Positions 1 through 27,829 are shown, numbered from the stretch's first letter. The stretch: DNA of 64,000 bases from Metridium senile (GCA_949775045.1 OX459102.1:1528501-1592500), one strand, 5' to 3'. Notes: generated by a model not told the origin, from the letters alone. Numbers and translations: made by a program.

Positions 1-147
1 CTTTATTTTTCAATTATAGCATGGTTTTTTTTTTTCCACAGCCGTTTTTGTCACGTTCGCCCGCCATAGTTACATTATCAAAACACATCCATGTAAACTT
101 ACAAACATTTGGCTTTGCATGCCAAACAAAAATACGAAAATAATTCG

Positions 148-194
148 GTATGTAAGCTGTTGTGGTGTGCCTGCCTTCGTATGAAGGAAAAAGA

Positions 195-293
<99 letters not shown>

Positions 294-295
294 AT
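148..295 (+). mobile_element. SINE family A, 3' end with (TAAA)n tail
   Basis: The segment 'taagctgttgtggtgtgcct' plus 'gccttcgtatgaaggaaaaa' is followed by about 100 bp of (TAAA)n (194-295). The same 3' end closes the copy near 26750-26790, so this is the tail of a dispersed SINE whose tRNA-like head is seen at 32231. Confidence 0.7.
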
Positions 296-1870
296 TGCTA
301 TTTTTTTGTCATGAAGATGTTGTGTTCACATATTGTTCTTTCTCGTTCCATAAGATGCATAAAATTAATTCAAATCCACTTCATATGACAAATTATGATT
401 TTGTCTTTTCATAGGTTCTGAATTTTGAGCGCCACAACCTCGTTTTAGGCAAATGTTTTCATAAAGTTGGCATTGATGCGAACAAGTGCAAAGCGGCCAG
501 TTGGACGGCCAGACCGGCTCAAGCAGAGGCCAGTGTGTGACGGGAAAAAAATCATTCTATAAAACCTCCCATCGGAAAGACTGTGGCCTAGCTATTCAAT
601 TTTCGCTAACCTGCGGTTTGCTGATTGTCAAAATAAAATGCACTCTTTCGATAACTCTTTCACTATGACATCACATCAAAACAATCTATTGTTTTAATAC
701 TAAGGATGGTCGCTAGAAGGAACCAAATTGCAGCAAAATAAATAAAATCGATGTAAAATCTTATTCACGAGATAAAAAGTACGTTTAGTTAAATATGATA
801 CGAAAATGTTCGATAGAGAAACGATTTATCCGGAATGGCTTTACCGTTTCTTGTCCATGTAAACAAACCATGACGTCATCGCGAAAAAGGCCAAGTAGAT
901 AGGGAGCACGATGTATTAGACTTATCATTATTCTCATCAGAATCAGCAGTAGATAATTGCAATCACTTTTATTACTGATATAGTAATATATATATATAGA
1001 TAGTCATAGCAGTAAAGGATGAATAAAAAGCTAGTTTTACACCTCTGCCAATATAGTTGTTTCAATCACAAAAAGAAATAATTATATCCAAGATTTTGTA
1101 ATTTTTTTCGGGGTTGTTTTATTTTATGACGTTCTTGAGTGAACAATTTTTTATACCTTTTGTTTTGGTTTGGTTTGTATTTTTCTATAATTTTTTTTAT
1201 ATTCTTTTACGACTCTTATTCAATCTTTTATGCTATTCAATGTTCGTTTTTGATCGAAAAAACTGCTTTGAATTGCGTTTTCTGTGATTTAAACAGCTAA
1301 CAAACAACTAAGAAAGCTTTGCTACCGAACACTGAAATTAAAAGCATTCCATTTGAAGTAATGAGAGAGTCCTGTAATGACACACACGTCTAACAACAGA
1401 CCGAACAAAACCGCACAGCATTCTATTGATCAGAAAGGAAGTGGACAAAGGTCAACCCAAGTACAAGAATGAGAGATATCATAGGTAGCGTTTACGAATT
1501 CCCCCATCAGATATCGTGTATTATCAAGACATCTAAGATAAGTTTTCGCCATGGCTTTATACTGCTAATGATTGACAATGTGATTTCAATGACGCAAAAC
1601 CTTTATGAAAACAATAGCTACCGCAAAATGGCTACACATAATGACAGACAAGTTGAGCTGAACGAGAAAATGTGACCGCAATAGTACTAGAAAAGGAAAT
1701 GATGCTTGTACATTCCTGAGAATGCCATCAACGAAGTGGAATCAATACTAATACAGGATTAAAACAATGTTATGCCAAACCAGTATTTTTAGTTTGCAAA
1801 TATTTCAAGGTGAAAAGTCACAAACTGTTTATTGCTAAAAACGTTATTTTTCACTAGAAAGACAACTTAC

Positions 1871-15284
<13,414 letters not shown>

Positions 15285-16403
15285 GTTAGTTTGAACAACC
15301 AAACAGTTTGCTCATTATTAGCAAATAGTCGTTTCACAGTTAGCTAATGGAGGCACTGCTGTAGAGAAGTGAACTCTACTGGTGAGAAGTCAACGTTGAA
15401 TGAAGCTGTTAATACGTTGAGATCGTTGTAAATCTAACTATACTCCCATCGGGAAGCTGCTAGGACGAAACTGATTGTAATTCAAGTTCACAAGCATGAA
15501 ACTGACCACCCACGATTGACATTACAAAAAGACGCCCTGTGATTGGCTAACTCTTACTCACATGACAAAATTAGAAACGGCGGGAGATCAACCAAACAAA
15601 CTTTGGATAAAAAAAAAGAACATTTTTGACAAGAACCCTTTTTATCTCCATTTTCTTTTACTGAAATTGTTGACATTGACTAGGAAAGAACAAGTACAAC
15701 AGCAAACAATGCTTGTGGGATTTCAAATATGCCATTGCTGTGTTTAATATTGAATTCATGTTGTAGTTTTTTCACTATTAAAATAATTTCATTTTATTTT
15801 CAATACTTTTCACCGACATACCTTTAACTTACAATAAAATACAACCGCTACACATCAATAATCTCTGCTCATGAAATTCATTTATTCGGCTATTTAGTCT
15901 TTCTTTCTCACTTTTGCCTTGGTCAGCCATATACAATTCGCCCAAGATGACCAAGATGGCGGATCAAGTCTCGCTACTAGGCCAGTTAAAAATAAAAGGT
16001 TAGAAAAAAAGCCTTCAACAAACAAGAAATCAATACTAACTTTCTAAACATTCGATTTATCGAGCGTAGTCAAAATAAATATTTTATGCATTACTCACTG
16101 ATACTATGAAAATAATTTAACTCCTGCCTGGCTTTCATCAAGCTGTAATTGGACTTTCAAAGCTACTGAAACTCAGCTAATTGAAAGGTTGTCGATGTCG
16201 AATAAAGTCTTCACTATTTCAATGCTACTTTTAAAATAATGTTGAAATATTTATTTACAATGCCTCGCTCTCTGTAAACAATATTATTGTTTTTATCTGA
16301 TTTTGAGCTGGCAAATTGTAACCTTCCCGCAAAATGAATGCTAAGTGACTATGTACAAGTAACCAAGAGCAAACAGTACTAATAATGCTTGCCTAACCTA
16401 AAC

Positions 16404-16694
16404 TCATCGAAGAAATAAAGGATAAATAAAAAATATCAAAATTAAAAACAAACAAAAATTGTTATTTGTTATCTGGCCTTTTTTCAGGATTATTTCAAGA
16501 GTTTTCCTGTTTCTGTAAGCACGACGGAAACCAGAAGTTAAACTTTGGGAATGTTTTGACTGTATACAGTGCAAAGTTTGACATATAAACCCATTTGAGA
16601 ATACAGTTAGATTTCTGGTGACTGATTTGCAGTTGGTAAGGCAACTAGTGGTGCCTTGAGGCCGGAATGACTGAGGAGTAACTAGTCTTACCAT
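16404..16694 (-). other. Weak open frame, unrecognised
   Basis: A 96-codon minus-strand frame with no recognised domain. It lies 270 bp from, and divergent to, the open frame at 16961. Its C-terminal part (after the ITNN segment) is a run of hydrophobic codons in AT-rich DNA, which argues against a real protein end. Confidence 0.12.
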
Positions 16695-16960
16695 GAGAAG
16701 AAAGGCAGTCAGTTCCTTTCAGTCATCTTCTTCTTTCGCTGAAAACAACTGAAAGCGCGCGCAATCAGTGTTTAAGGCTTAGAAAACACACAGCACGCAG
16801 CTGAGATATTTCTTGTAGTTTATACATTAAAGAATTACACAAAATGATTGTGTCTTAAAACAACAAAACGACTATAAAACTAACGGCTTTGAATGGAGTC
16901 GTTACAGGCGACAAGACAGCTAGACTTCAGGTCTCCAAGGAGAGTGATCTCCTTGATCTC

Positions 16961-17239
16961 TAGCGTCAGTTGCTTCTGCAAGTCAAAAAGAACTGCCATT
17001 TTAAGCTTAACGGCCAGGAAGGACGTGTATTTAGTCTTCGTGAGAAGAACACATATACGGTTGTACTAGCCCATGCTACAGTCTGTGAAGAAAACGCAAC
17101 AAAACCGAAAAAAAGACAATTGCTAAAAATGGAGCCTTCCTTTCACTGGCAAAGGTTCACAGACAACATGAAATGTTTATACAGTAACGACCTGCGGCAT
17201 TTTATCAAAGTCGCTGAAAAAACACTTGTCAACGAATAA
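16961..17239 (+). other. Weak open frame, unrecognised (possible exon or decayed gene)
   Basis: The frame opens after a TAG at 16961, has no good ATG at its 5' end, and reads to a stop at 17239 with plausible protein-like composition (SLREKNTYTVVLAHATVCEE, then a Lys-rich stretch and FHWQRFTDNMKCLYSNDLRH). It has no recognised domain and no convincing splice acceptor. It may be a fragment of a mobile element or a terminal exon. Not called as a gene. Confidence 0.15.
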
Positions 17240-20200
17240 GAAAAACAAATATTTCTGGAAGGATTGAAAGGATTGCTTAAAAGGTATTGTACAGATGACC
17301 TTTACTGGCTTTAGTATAAGCGAGGCTGTCACCACTATCGCAGGGGTAATTTTAACAATCGCAAATCAAGTTGTTTGAACACACTTTGTCTTATTCTATT
17401 TGGTTGAGTCAACATTAACATCACTTTATATAAATTGCAAGATTTTCATGTATCAGTACGAAATGACATCAAATCGATTTTGATAGAAACATTTAATTTG
17501 ATAGGTATATGCTCCTTCCATCTTCCACAACAAGAAAAGCGAATTTATAAGCCCTTCCTTTGCTAGCTGTTTATTTAGGTCAGGCTTGTCAAAGAAATCC
17601 CAAGTACGAGAATCAAAATATTTGTTTTTAAAATTCTGTGCTTCGTTTTATTATAGGAAACTTACAGTACTCATTGTAGGCCATTGTAGCCAACTGAAAA
17701 ATAGCGAAAAATATTCTTTTTCTGATATCACTTCATAAATTAGTGTACTTTTCCGACAGTTTGGACATAATTTACGTACAATATGACAGACTCAGACTAT
17801 TTATATAACTATTCAGACAAAGGTTTATTAAAGATGGTTTTCCGACCATCAAAAATAATAGTATTTCCATATATATCCAATTAACTTAGGTTGATTGATT
17901 TTACTAGCAAAGACTTACTCTGCCTTGGTCCTGCCAACAAGCTTTTGGTTCGTGACTTTACCCATCAAAAAAACAATTTCTCGTTTTATCCTTTTTTGAT
18001 TGTTCACTTAATGTAAGGTGAAAATAAGCCAGATTTTCTCAGTAGCAAACAATCAAGATAAAAAAACATATAAAGGAAGTTTAATAGTGCATGCATTGAT
18101 TGTGCCTGACCTATAAAACTTGGATCAATATCTTATTGATTTTGTTTTAAAGATTCTATGAACCTTAAAACATCGTAAAATTGTTTTCTTTGACGTTGAA
18201 GGTTAATCAACAAAGGAACAGAGATCCACGCCCTCAATGTCAGCCCTGCCATCAGAAGCACTTTAAAACATCCATATTAAAATGTAAAATGATCAATTGA
18301 TTTTGGTAGATGGGAGCTTTATAGTCATTATTAGCTATCCTAGAGCTCCATGGATGCAAGGCTTTTAGACACAACGGATCCAACTATAGTGATAATGAGT
18401 GCTAGTTCCACCTGATATTAACACTGATACGACCTAATCCAACAACACCCCCAGACTTTGGGCCGCCTTGCATTCTTTGCCTTAAAATCTTCCTCTTAAC
18501 AACAAAAAACTTGTAAGAAAACATGTGGAAAAGAAGGCGGGGTTTCGAGATTACTTAGTCAGTTTATATTTTGAAAACATTTTCAAGTAAAAGAAGTTGG
18601 TCTTTAAAGTAATGGTTGAAATGCACCAGTTCGCGCGCGCTTGCACCTGTAGCGAATGTTGACCGGACGCTTAAACTTGATATTAGACCATGAAAGAAAA
18701 AGGCAGATAATTTTGATTGTTGTGTGCTCCAGGGAGTCGCTTGTTCATCTGATAGTGCCACAAATCACAATCAGCCAAAGGAAGTACAGTAATTGCTGTA
18801 ATGTTCAAATCGGGACACCTTTTGGGCGTACATGAATCCCATCACTGAAACTACCAAACTATTTCACACTGTGGTCTAGAGAAACATCAATCCACTTGAA
18901 AGGATTTACTTGAATTACTTTGTGAAGTAAAATGATACATAATTACAGTCGTTCTAAAAGTCAAATAAACTACATTTATAAGACGATTACTGCGGAGATT
19001 TTCCTCGATTGGAATTAAAAACAAATTAAGACTTAAACTTATTTCGCCTTTGAGAAGTGATTATAGTGAAAAAGAAACTCCCTTTCAATGTCCAGCAATT
19101 AGTGCTCTTTACATAACTGAAAAGATTATCCATAAGAGAAAGCTATAATTAAAAAAACACTAACTCTGGTATTTGTTTCGCGATTTTCTTTTTATCCAAC
19201 TGGGCTTATATCAACAACAACACAATACATATTAAATGCGTTTTTAATACATTTTCAATACACCATTTTTATACTTCACTTTATATTCAAAACAGTTATT
19301 TTAAGCTTATAACAAAAACAAACCATCACCTTATAACTGACATGTTTTCTCTAAAAGTGTATTTCATATAAGCTTATTCAATTGTAAGGAAAGTACGGTG
19401 ACTTTAAGTGCAATGAAATGTTGTTTTTCAATGGATTCAGTGTTTGTTTTTCTCATTTAATTGACAAATTGCGGGCAAACGTTTCAGTTCTAAAAAAGAT
19501 AAGTTTGAAAGCACTGAAGCTGAAGCAAATATGTGGAAAACGTTTAAGTAATATAGCATACAAAAGTACTTAGTTGGTAGTGAAATGAAAACACTGTATA
19601 CTAGCTACTGCTTTTCTTCACCATCGGTTCGTCAATGGCGCTTCTCCCCAGCTATTTTTCCGTTTAGACATTTCTATCTTGTTCCTGCTTTTCTTCTTCT
19701 CATGTTTTCATAGTTTTTCATTAATTCTATCTTTTCCTGTATTTTTTTTTTTTTTGCAAAGCGCGTTGAAACGATGTGTAAACATAAGTGACGTTATTTA
19801 TTAACCCTTCATGATTGTAAGCCCGTTTGATGCAATGTATGTCTTAGACAGTGGTCTGGATTGACACAAAGTTGATTGTACATAAAAAGAGCTACATTGT
19901 AGATCAGCTGACGGGCACATAATTGCTTAATTTAACGCTTTTCTAAACTGTTTCTCGAACCATCTTTACTGATCCGTTTCTTTCTCCTCTACTTGTGCAT
20001 GTTGTGTGCTTATTTATAGTTTTTATGTCGTAAAAAAACCCTCAACAAACGGTGTTTTACTAACACTAAGAGCCGGTATTAACAGCTAGGAATGTGGCAA
20101 AAACAAAAGGAAAGATATAAGAGAACTGCATGCGAAAGATTGATTTTACAAGTTAAAATCATTAAACTATATAAATGTCAATAAAACGCGAGTGGAATTG

Positions 20201-22629
20201 TGGTATTTTAAAACAGCACGCCACATAAACCGAAGTTTAATAAAATAATTAAACCACATCATAGAAAAGAGCTAGAATACAACCTAGAGAACACAAAACG
20301 ATTTTGTGTAATTTTATACACTATAATCACAAACACACGCTACAAGAATGATGATTTTACAAAGAGTGAGAAAGAAGAAGAAGGCGCATTAACTTGAAAG
20401 AAGAATAAACAGCGCTAGCTTATAATAAACAGAAAAGAAGGAGCAACAACGGGTAAACATATATATTGAGTATATAGGACACATACGGAATGGTTAAAAG
20501 ATAGGCTCATATAGAAGAAAAGCTCCTTGCTTTTGAAGGAATATTTGGGGTGTGTTCTCGTGAAAATTTGACCGTTCAGTGTCAGTGTCTTTTCAATCCA
20601 TATATAATACAAAAATGCGTTCTCATTTTTCACAGTTTTTTGGCTTAAGACATTGTAATAGATAATAATATTTTAATTATTTTACTTACAAACGTACAAA
20701 TCTTCTCTAGCATATTAATTAAGTTAAATGTAAGTTGTGGTTATATATAGCGCATTATACATATACAAGTGTCCATACATGAGCTTTACAATTGCATGGT
20801 ATTTAGCAACAGATCAGAACTGTTTTTGAATGCTACAAAGATTAATCTATTTTATACTAGATAGATTCTTAACGTATGTAGCAAGTAATATGTGTATTTT
20901 TGTATTAATTCAGTTCAAAATGACATGCTAAATCTCGTGTAGACTTTTCATTCATATATAGAGTCAACATATGTACCTTATAAACTGAATTTTGGTGTTT
21001 TGTTTTCTCCATGCATGCAGTATCTTCATCTTGCTTGTTTTCTTTTTCTTTTCTTTATTCGTTTAATAATAATTAACTGACATATACACACAATTTACAA
21101 TTAAAGAATGTCACAATAAATGTGACACACAATATTGATAACTAATAACAGAGAACAAAATAACACACACAAAAAATTTACAATTTAAGAGTGACACAAT
21201 AAATGTGACACACGAGAAGACAATAATTCATTCATTTTATAATATCTAAAATTTTAATATCCTTCTCATTTAAACTACGTACACACATTCACAGAACCAA
21301 AATACATTAACATAAGAAAAACGGAAAAAGAAAAGGGAAGAGAAGAGAAGAACATTTTCAGATTGAGTGTTTTTGATTAAGGTAATCATTTTTCTTCGTA
21401 CAAACTTCTCCATGCTTTTATAATTTCAATTTTAATTAATCAGAAAATTGAAAAAGCTCTTATTTCTTATAATTCAGTTTAAATTATTACCAAAAATCAG
21501 GCAAAATAGAGCTTTGTTGTAAAAACATAACACGTGCAACTTTCAGTTGCATAATTTTTTACTGTCCATCTCATCTTCCTATATAGGCAGACTATTTTCT
21601 GGCAATAAAGCTTTCGCAGCATGTATACTACTTTAGGAAGGCATTAGTAACGATATTTGCTAAGCATTATTTCAAAACGTTTTAATAGATATGGACATAT
21701 TGTAAATAAATGAGTTACATATAAAGTGGTTTTCTTTAATCATCTGTTACACCCCTTTTTATACTACTGTAATTACATTAGTTTTTCATCTTCTTTTTCC
21801 TTTTTTGGGGTTTATATTGTATCAAATTGACAATTCGCCCACAAGTAATTGAGCTGTCAGTTTTACATGTTCTAACAGCTAGTCTGTAGTACTATATCAT
21901 TACAGTATATAGTAATTAGCACGCTGAATCAATTACTTTGAAAGTAATATCAAGCAGCGCAGTACGTGGTGTGTATGACTGCATTTCCAGATGCGGCTCT
22001 TTATCCAACATATGGCCAAAGAATTTAGAACATTTCTTTCTTGATGTAATGACTACAGTGTGAGTCTTATTGAAAGACTTCCTCTGCATTATTCAAGACA
22101 GAATTCAATAGCATCTTGTTAACGTGCTCTAAATATATGGCATTTTAAAACTACTAGTACAACTAGCTTATACAAGTAGTTAAATTGGTATCGTAAAAAC
22201 CTTATCGATATCTTTGAACGCGTACTCTGGACATTTTGCTCAAATGGTGTTATCGTTTTCAAATATTACTGAAAAGCATTTTTAGATCTGATCATGATTC
22301 CATATTATCCTTATTGCTCGATTTCCACTGTTTCAAGCAAAGGCAAGTCATTGTCAGGCAATAAAATCATCGAAATTCATTTATTCAAGTTTCCATATGT
22401 ATCGGTTATAAACCTTGTACGCCGCTTATACACACTGACATTGTATTACAGTCTAAGCCACTGGCATACAACTCTCTGCTCACAAGTAATTTCATTTATT
22501 CTCAGTTACGGGCCGCGAAAGAGGAAAATGGAGGACTCGGAGAAACAACCCTCGAAGCAAGAACGAGAGAGAAAAAAACCATAACACCGTAAAAAAAAAA
22601 AAAAACACTTAAAAAAACTTAACAACATT
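17240..22629. other. Intergenic, nothing supported
   Basis: AT-rich, with scattered stops in all frames. I found no protein-like exon, tRNA-like box pair or clear inverted-repeat element apart from the small direct repeat at 21085. Confidence 0.4.
21085..21215. repeat. Direct repeat pair
   Basis: 'caatttacaatt' and 'gtcacaataaatgtgacaca' recur about 80 bp apart in AT-rich intergenic DNA. Confidence 0.45.
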
Positions 22630-22776
22630 TAGGGACGTAAAAGAACGTGTTCAGACATGGGTTGTATGGTGGCAGCTTAATGCGCCTTGATATACCTTCA
22701 ACTCGAACACGTTGAGTAAGCGCATTGAGCAGTTCTGGAAATGCGCTATATAAGACTAGCCATTATTATTATTTTT
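22630..22776 (+). mobile_element. SINE/LINE 3' end, family C, second copy
   Basis: Near-identical to 9108-9250 through acatgggttgtatggtggca and gcgctatataagactagcca, with a short ATT tail. Confidence 0.65.
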
Positions 22777-23930
22777 TTAATGTTAAACTATATCCATTCT
22801 TCCATATTGTGTCTTTATTCGCTTTTGTGTGTGTTATTTTTTGATTTCTTATTCAGAAATCACCACGAAAGACTACTAACAGGGAAGTTTTTGATCCCAG
22901 TTTTGTCAGTGTTTCTATCTACTGCTGGTCGTTGATGCTCCTTTCACGAAAGTATTTACCAAACAGCTTTTTTAACAATTCGTTCCTCATTATATAGTTC
23001 ATTTATGTGTTTATATATATTCGGTTAGTCTCTTCCGTTCTTTTTAGTTATATATAATGTATTATGTTCGTTTGTTTATTCGGTTTCTAGCTGGTTATTG
23101 ATTTTGAAAGAAGACAAATCGAAATTGTTATAAACATGATAAACTATGTTGACAGTTTTCACCACTAGTGGTATATCCACTCCCACCTAACTAACCTTGC
23201 TAGATATTAGACTCGACTCTCCTTCCTTTTCATTCAATACTTTCAATCAATATCAGGAAATATTCGTGCTATCTTTTCCTTTTTTGTGTACATTTTATGG
23301 GTTATTTTATCTTATAAATTGATTAACTAAAAATATATTTTATCTATTTTCTCAAAATATCATCTTTACTCTAAATTAAGAATAAATACGTATGAATATT
23401 TTCCGAAAGAACTTGGAAAAAACTTAGAAGATATTTTTCTGAGGCTTAACTGAAGTTTAATTTCTTTAGTATACGAATTAATTCTTGTTTGATATCATTA
23501 ACTTGACAATTGCATATCTTTATCTTTTCTTTGTTCTGAAACAATAATAATTAGACGACTAAAAAGAAGAATAACTAATTATATAGTTGATAAGTTGTAC
23601 GCAGGCAATTTGAAAGAGAAACTCATTGACAAGGTTACGTTTCAAAAAATCAAAATATGATTTTACAGATACAATGAAAAATGCACTATAGATGATAAAA
23701 TATATTAAGAATTTAGTAACAATTCCTTATACTATGAGGTAAAAACTATTTTGAAAACGTTTGTATTTCGTTAGTTAGAATGGGATTATAATAAATATTG
23801 ACCTATAGCATCTTTATGACTCGCCAAAATCCAATACAAAGTCGTTCAGTGTTGTTTTCTATTTTCGTTTTTCTTTCCCCATTACACTTTTAAGTGGTAG
23901 ATCTATGATCTATTTTAAATTATTATTACT

Positions 23931-24056
23931 CCAACTCGAAACGTCAGTAATTTTAAGTCAACATTTTTTACGGCGTTACAAATTTCATTCTATTACCTAT
24001 CGTTTATATCAAACACCGACGCAGCCTATACTAGTTTACTCGCTAGTTTCTATTTC
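23931..24056 (+). repeat. Repeat H copy
   Basis: ctcgaaacgtcagtaa, gtcaacattttttacgg, then tatcaaacaccgacgcagcc and tactagtttactcgctagtt, matching the right arm of repeat H. Confidence 0.7.
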
Positions 24057-24999
24057 TATTTTGAATTATTACATACACCTTAACTATCAATATGAGCTAA
24101 CTCATCACTTTTTGTTATTGTGGACAACTTGTTTTTAAAATTATTCAATATTCATTGCCACAAAAAGGTACTTGATAACTGTAAATTTGTAATATACACT
24201 GATAACCACCTAGAGGTTTTTTTTTCTTTCTTGCCTGCCAAATATTGTCATATTGCAAAGTATAACGTCTTCTAAAAGCTTCTAAATGTGACGGTTTGTA
24301 AGCAACAAGAAATTTTACTTTTTACAAAAGCTAAATTAGTTAACATTAATAATTAAACACTGGATAACTCAATAAAGACCTCTGCTTTCCAAGTTATATG
24401 TGTCGGTATTATTTGCTTCGCGAATTTCATCTACATTTCAATGGGCGTTGGTACCTTCCTTTCGTGAGTAGGAACTGACCAATTCAACATGAAGGTCAAA
24501 GGTTTTGACCAAAACCTCGTTAGCATTCTCACGACTCAGTCATCTTCTACCTTTTTTATTTGATACTAACATTGACTGATATCGAACTGTAATTGGGTTT
24601 TTCTTGTCGTTTAATCAGTAAAGTACAAATATTTTCGTTTTACACAACACTCATAGTTTGCGTCCTGCAGGAGCTAGTGAAAATTTGTGGAAAATGTCAT
24701 TCTTAATGGTCTTTAAATTGCTACCCTGTCAGTAGAGGAAGTTTGTGTCGTTGTTTCAAAGGAAGAAAAGTCAGTGCTAGCACATAATAGACTGAAAAAA
24801 GCCCTTAGCGAAAACTATATCCGACATAGACATTGCACACTGAATTATAACTTAATTCGTGAACAAATCTTTTGTGGTCTTTTTGATCATGGACTGATCT
24901 GAAGTGAAATACAACATACTTACAAATACAAACTAAAATGTTCGTCTCATGATTGTAACCGCAGGCATGGCTGCAATGTGCAATGAATATCACTATTTT

Positions 25000-25052
25000 A
25001 AAGCGCATTGAGGCGTATATGGAATGCGCTATATAGGCATTGCATTGCAATA
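25000..25052 (+). mobile_element. LINE-type 3' tail fragment
   Basis: 'aaagcgcattgaggcgtata' followed by 'gcgctatataggcattg' resembles the gcgctatataa 3' tails of family C. It is short and isolated. Confidence 0.35.
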
Positions 25053-25906
25053 AGTTTATACATGAAAATATCCCATTTTGAATCTTTTTTCGTCGAGATA
25101 TCAGTTGAATTTCTGAGAAAAACTATTTTTGATGGGTTATGGATGACATTAAGCTAATATACTAAGCCGGGACGTTTTGCATTTAGTACACAGTGTAATA
25201 AAATAGAATATATCGGCTATCCGATGTGCAAGTAAGCACATTGAAAATATCTTATATATATCTTAAGTTTTTCAAAATGTTTCTTGCAGACATGACAGAG
25301 ATTTAGTCTTGTCATGATCAATTGCTTCTCAGGGTCTCTTTACTGAAATACAAATAATAGTTTTTTGGTTATCTTAGAGTTGAAGTTCTTGGGAAGTACT
25401 ATAGTTAGAAAAAAATGTTTTAAAAAGTGTGAACTTTAATAAACTGATATGTCTTTTTGCGAATAATATGGTTCTTCTCAGTCGTAAAATGTTACCTTTT
25501 GCATATCTAGATCTTCCTGTTTCAGATCAAAATCAACAATGCAGTTGCTTGTCTTATTTTGTTGGGGAGGGCAGGTGGAGCAAAGAATTTTATTTTTAGC
25601 CTCCTTATAGCAGTTTTTAGCAGGTTTTAGTTTCAATCCTGTTAGGACATTTGATTTTAATCCTTGAGGTCAAGGTTCGCACCCCGGCCGGATAAGCACC
25701 GAGGACCTTATTGAAATAAATGAAGAGAATAGACTGCATAACTACGACATTGCTATCAAAAGATTGTTAGACCTGGCCGTCTCTCAAGCCTCTTCACTCT
25801 CCACACCACATTTATCCACCTGTATTTATAGATACCTACGCAGGGGTTGCATGACGACTCTAGGACTCTGTATAAAATACATCACTTTTTTAACGTCTCA
25901 ATCTTC

Positions 25907-26176
25907 TAGCTGGACACGTGTGCCCTACTAATGGGGGAGACTCAGACACACACTCACTACCTCTACGTTAAATATTTTGCACACAACTCGGCTCACATGT
26001 TCATTTTTGGGGAGGGAAGAAAACTGGATAACCCGGAGAAAAACCCTTGTGGCATAGGAGAGAAGAACACATCAAACAAACTCAATTCACATATAATCCA
26101 TGCCCGAGCCGGGAATCGAACCTGGACCACAGAGGTGAGAGGCCAGCGCTCTCCCCGCTAGGCCACCCATGCCACC
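25907..26176 (-). mobile_element. SINE family B, tRNA-derived head
   Basis: On the minus strand the head reads like a tRNA: A-box-like gtggcctagcgg and B-box ggttcgattcccggctcggg. The body contains ggataacccggagaaaaaccc and blocks around ctcactacc...aaatatttt. Copies at 51151 and 52451 share head and body. Confidence 0.75.
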
Positions 26177-26626
26177 AATGTACATGCAGGCTAAACCTGT
26201 ATTGTACATGAAGCAAATGAACATGCATGCTCTGAGGAAGTAACACTGGCTGTGACCACCCTCAATAACTGACTCATAATCAATACATACGCGCGCAGGT
26301 ATTCCCAAACAACGTTGGCGAAGCTTTTGGGCTTGTTGCATGTTAAATACCAAGCCCAAAATGCACTATGGTTGATATGAGTTTCAATCAACGAAACGGC
26401 ACAACAAAAGCCATTTTTCCAAATTTTGTCTGCAGAGTTCCCCTTCTGTGCTGAGGTTGTTTACACATTATTATAACATATAAAAGACTTAGTAAGTAAT
26501 ATGCAACGTTCAGCCTGCATATGCAACAAAATTTCTCCAACGTTTTTTGAAATGCTTGTATACTAGCTTCTAATTCAGAGAGGTGCTTCGAAGTGTTACC
26601 ATCTTCAAATCAGTGTTACCATCTTC

Positions 26627-26825
26627 CATCTTCCTATATAAGGTGGACGTAAAAGATCCTGTTGTGCTCTTCGAAAAGAGCAGGGGATTGTCTCCCGGCA
26701 CAACAGTCAGGTCTCAGCATACTACAGGGCCCACAGTAATTGGCGTAAGCTGTTGTGGTGTCCCTGCCTTCATATGAAGGAAAAAGCTAATAAAAAAATA
26801 AAAAATAAAATAAAATAAAATAAAG
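26627..26825 (+). mobile_element. SINE family A, headless copy
   Basis: Body 'tataaggtggacgtaaaaga' and 'tctcccggcacaacagtcag' match the copy at 32410-32500, then the gctgttgtggtg...tatgaaggaaaaag 3' end and an A-rich tail. The tRNA-like head is missing. Confidence 0.7.
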
Positions 26826-27118
26826 ATTCAGATTCTGTATTTCAGACACAAGGATAATGAAATTAGAAGTTTGTGTGCAGTGGTTAAAGGAGCTTGCTTG
26901 TGATTGCGGTGATGACGATGATGATGATGATACCATACCAAATAATGCAAACATACCAACAGATCAACAAAACAACAAACTAAAAAACAAACAAGCCAAC
27001 AAAGTTCAACTGAAGCTTTCGTCGCTTTAGCAAAGCCGGCATCAGTGCCTGAGTTAACCTCGAAGTGGACATTGACATGATTCCGTATTTAGTTTACATG
27101 TAGCCTGAAAAATAGTTA

Positions 27119-27234
27119 CAGTGGAAAGCAGAGAGTTTCTTGATCTAGTATTCATATTCATCATTTGTACGTCTGTGTTCTTTAACCTCAAGATAAATGC
27201 AAATGCTAGATCAAGAAACCCTCTGCTTTCCAAG
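27119..27234. repeat. Inverted repeat, 116 bp
   Basis: Arms ggaaagcagagagtttcttg / caagaaaccctctgctttcc; a related half (gacctctgctttcca) is at 24378. Confidence 0.55.
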
Positions 27235-27494
27235 GTAGGGTAGAATATACTTCAACATTAAAAAAACTGTTACGTCTAATTTAGCCGAAGTTATATCAAC
27301 AGCTACCTACAGTGTTAATGTCATTTTAATATATAAGATAATGTATTAATGATAATTATTTTTTTTTAGTGCATCCCAATAATTATAGATATGCCCTTAC
27401 AAATTGATCTAAAAAATACAAGTTGATATAAACATAGATATACAAGTAATTATTAATTAATCAGTATATAATCGTATAAGATCTCAGAAATTAT

Positions 27495-27818
27495 GTCAAA
27501 TCAGGATTGTTCAGTTGATTTTTAAAACATTCTGTGCTGGCACATGCAGTTTTTGACGCAAGGCGGGAGTTGATTCCACAGCCTTGGTGCAGCTGTAGAA
27601 AACGCACGTTTACCATAAGTTTCTGTTCTATACAGTTCAGATGTTAAGACTGTAGTATTGTCACTGTTGGAGCGCAGCTTCCTCACTGGCCTTTTGATCG
27701 TTACTAGATCTCTCTGGGAATAATAGTCTGGGGCATTAACGAGGATCACTTTACAACATTTTAGTGAGCGCAAAGTCCAGCCTTTCCCCTCAGCAACGTT
27801 GAGTCGGTTTACAGTCAA
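27495..27818 (-). mobile_element. Non-LTR retrotransposon (LINE) fragment, C-terminal part of reverse-transcriptase ORF, broken
   Basis: The minus strand reads YSQRDLVTIKRPVRKLRS, then TYGKRAFSTAAPRLWNQLPP. The AFSxAAPRLWNxLP block is a hallmark near the C-terminus of CR1/L2/RTE-like LINE polyproteins. The frame then shifts by one base: the following residues (ACASTECFKNQL) continue the family pattern in another frame before a stop. No catalytic reverse-transcriptase core is present, so this is a 5'-truncated dead copy. Confidence 0.75.
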
Positions 27819-27829
27819 TCATGCACGTA

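Noticed and set aside
26087..26176. Possible tRNA gene on the minus strand
   Set aside because: A- and B-boxes are present but the acceptor stem does not pair, and a SINE body follows; other copies share the body.
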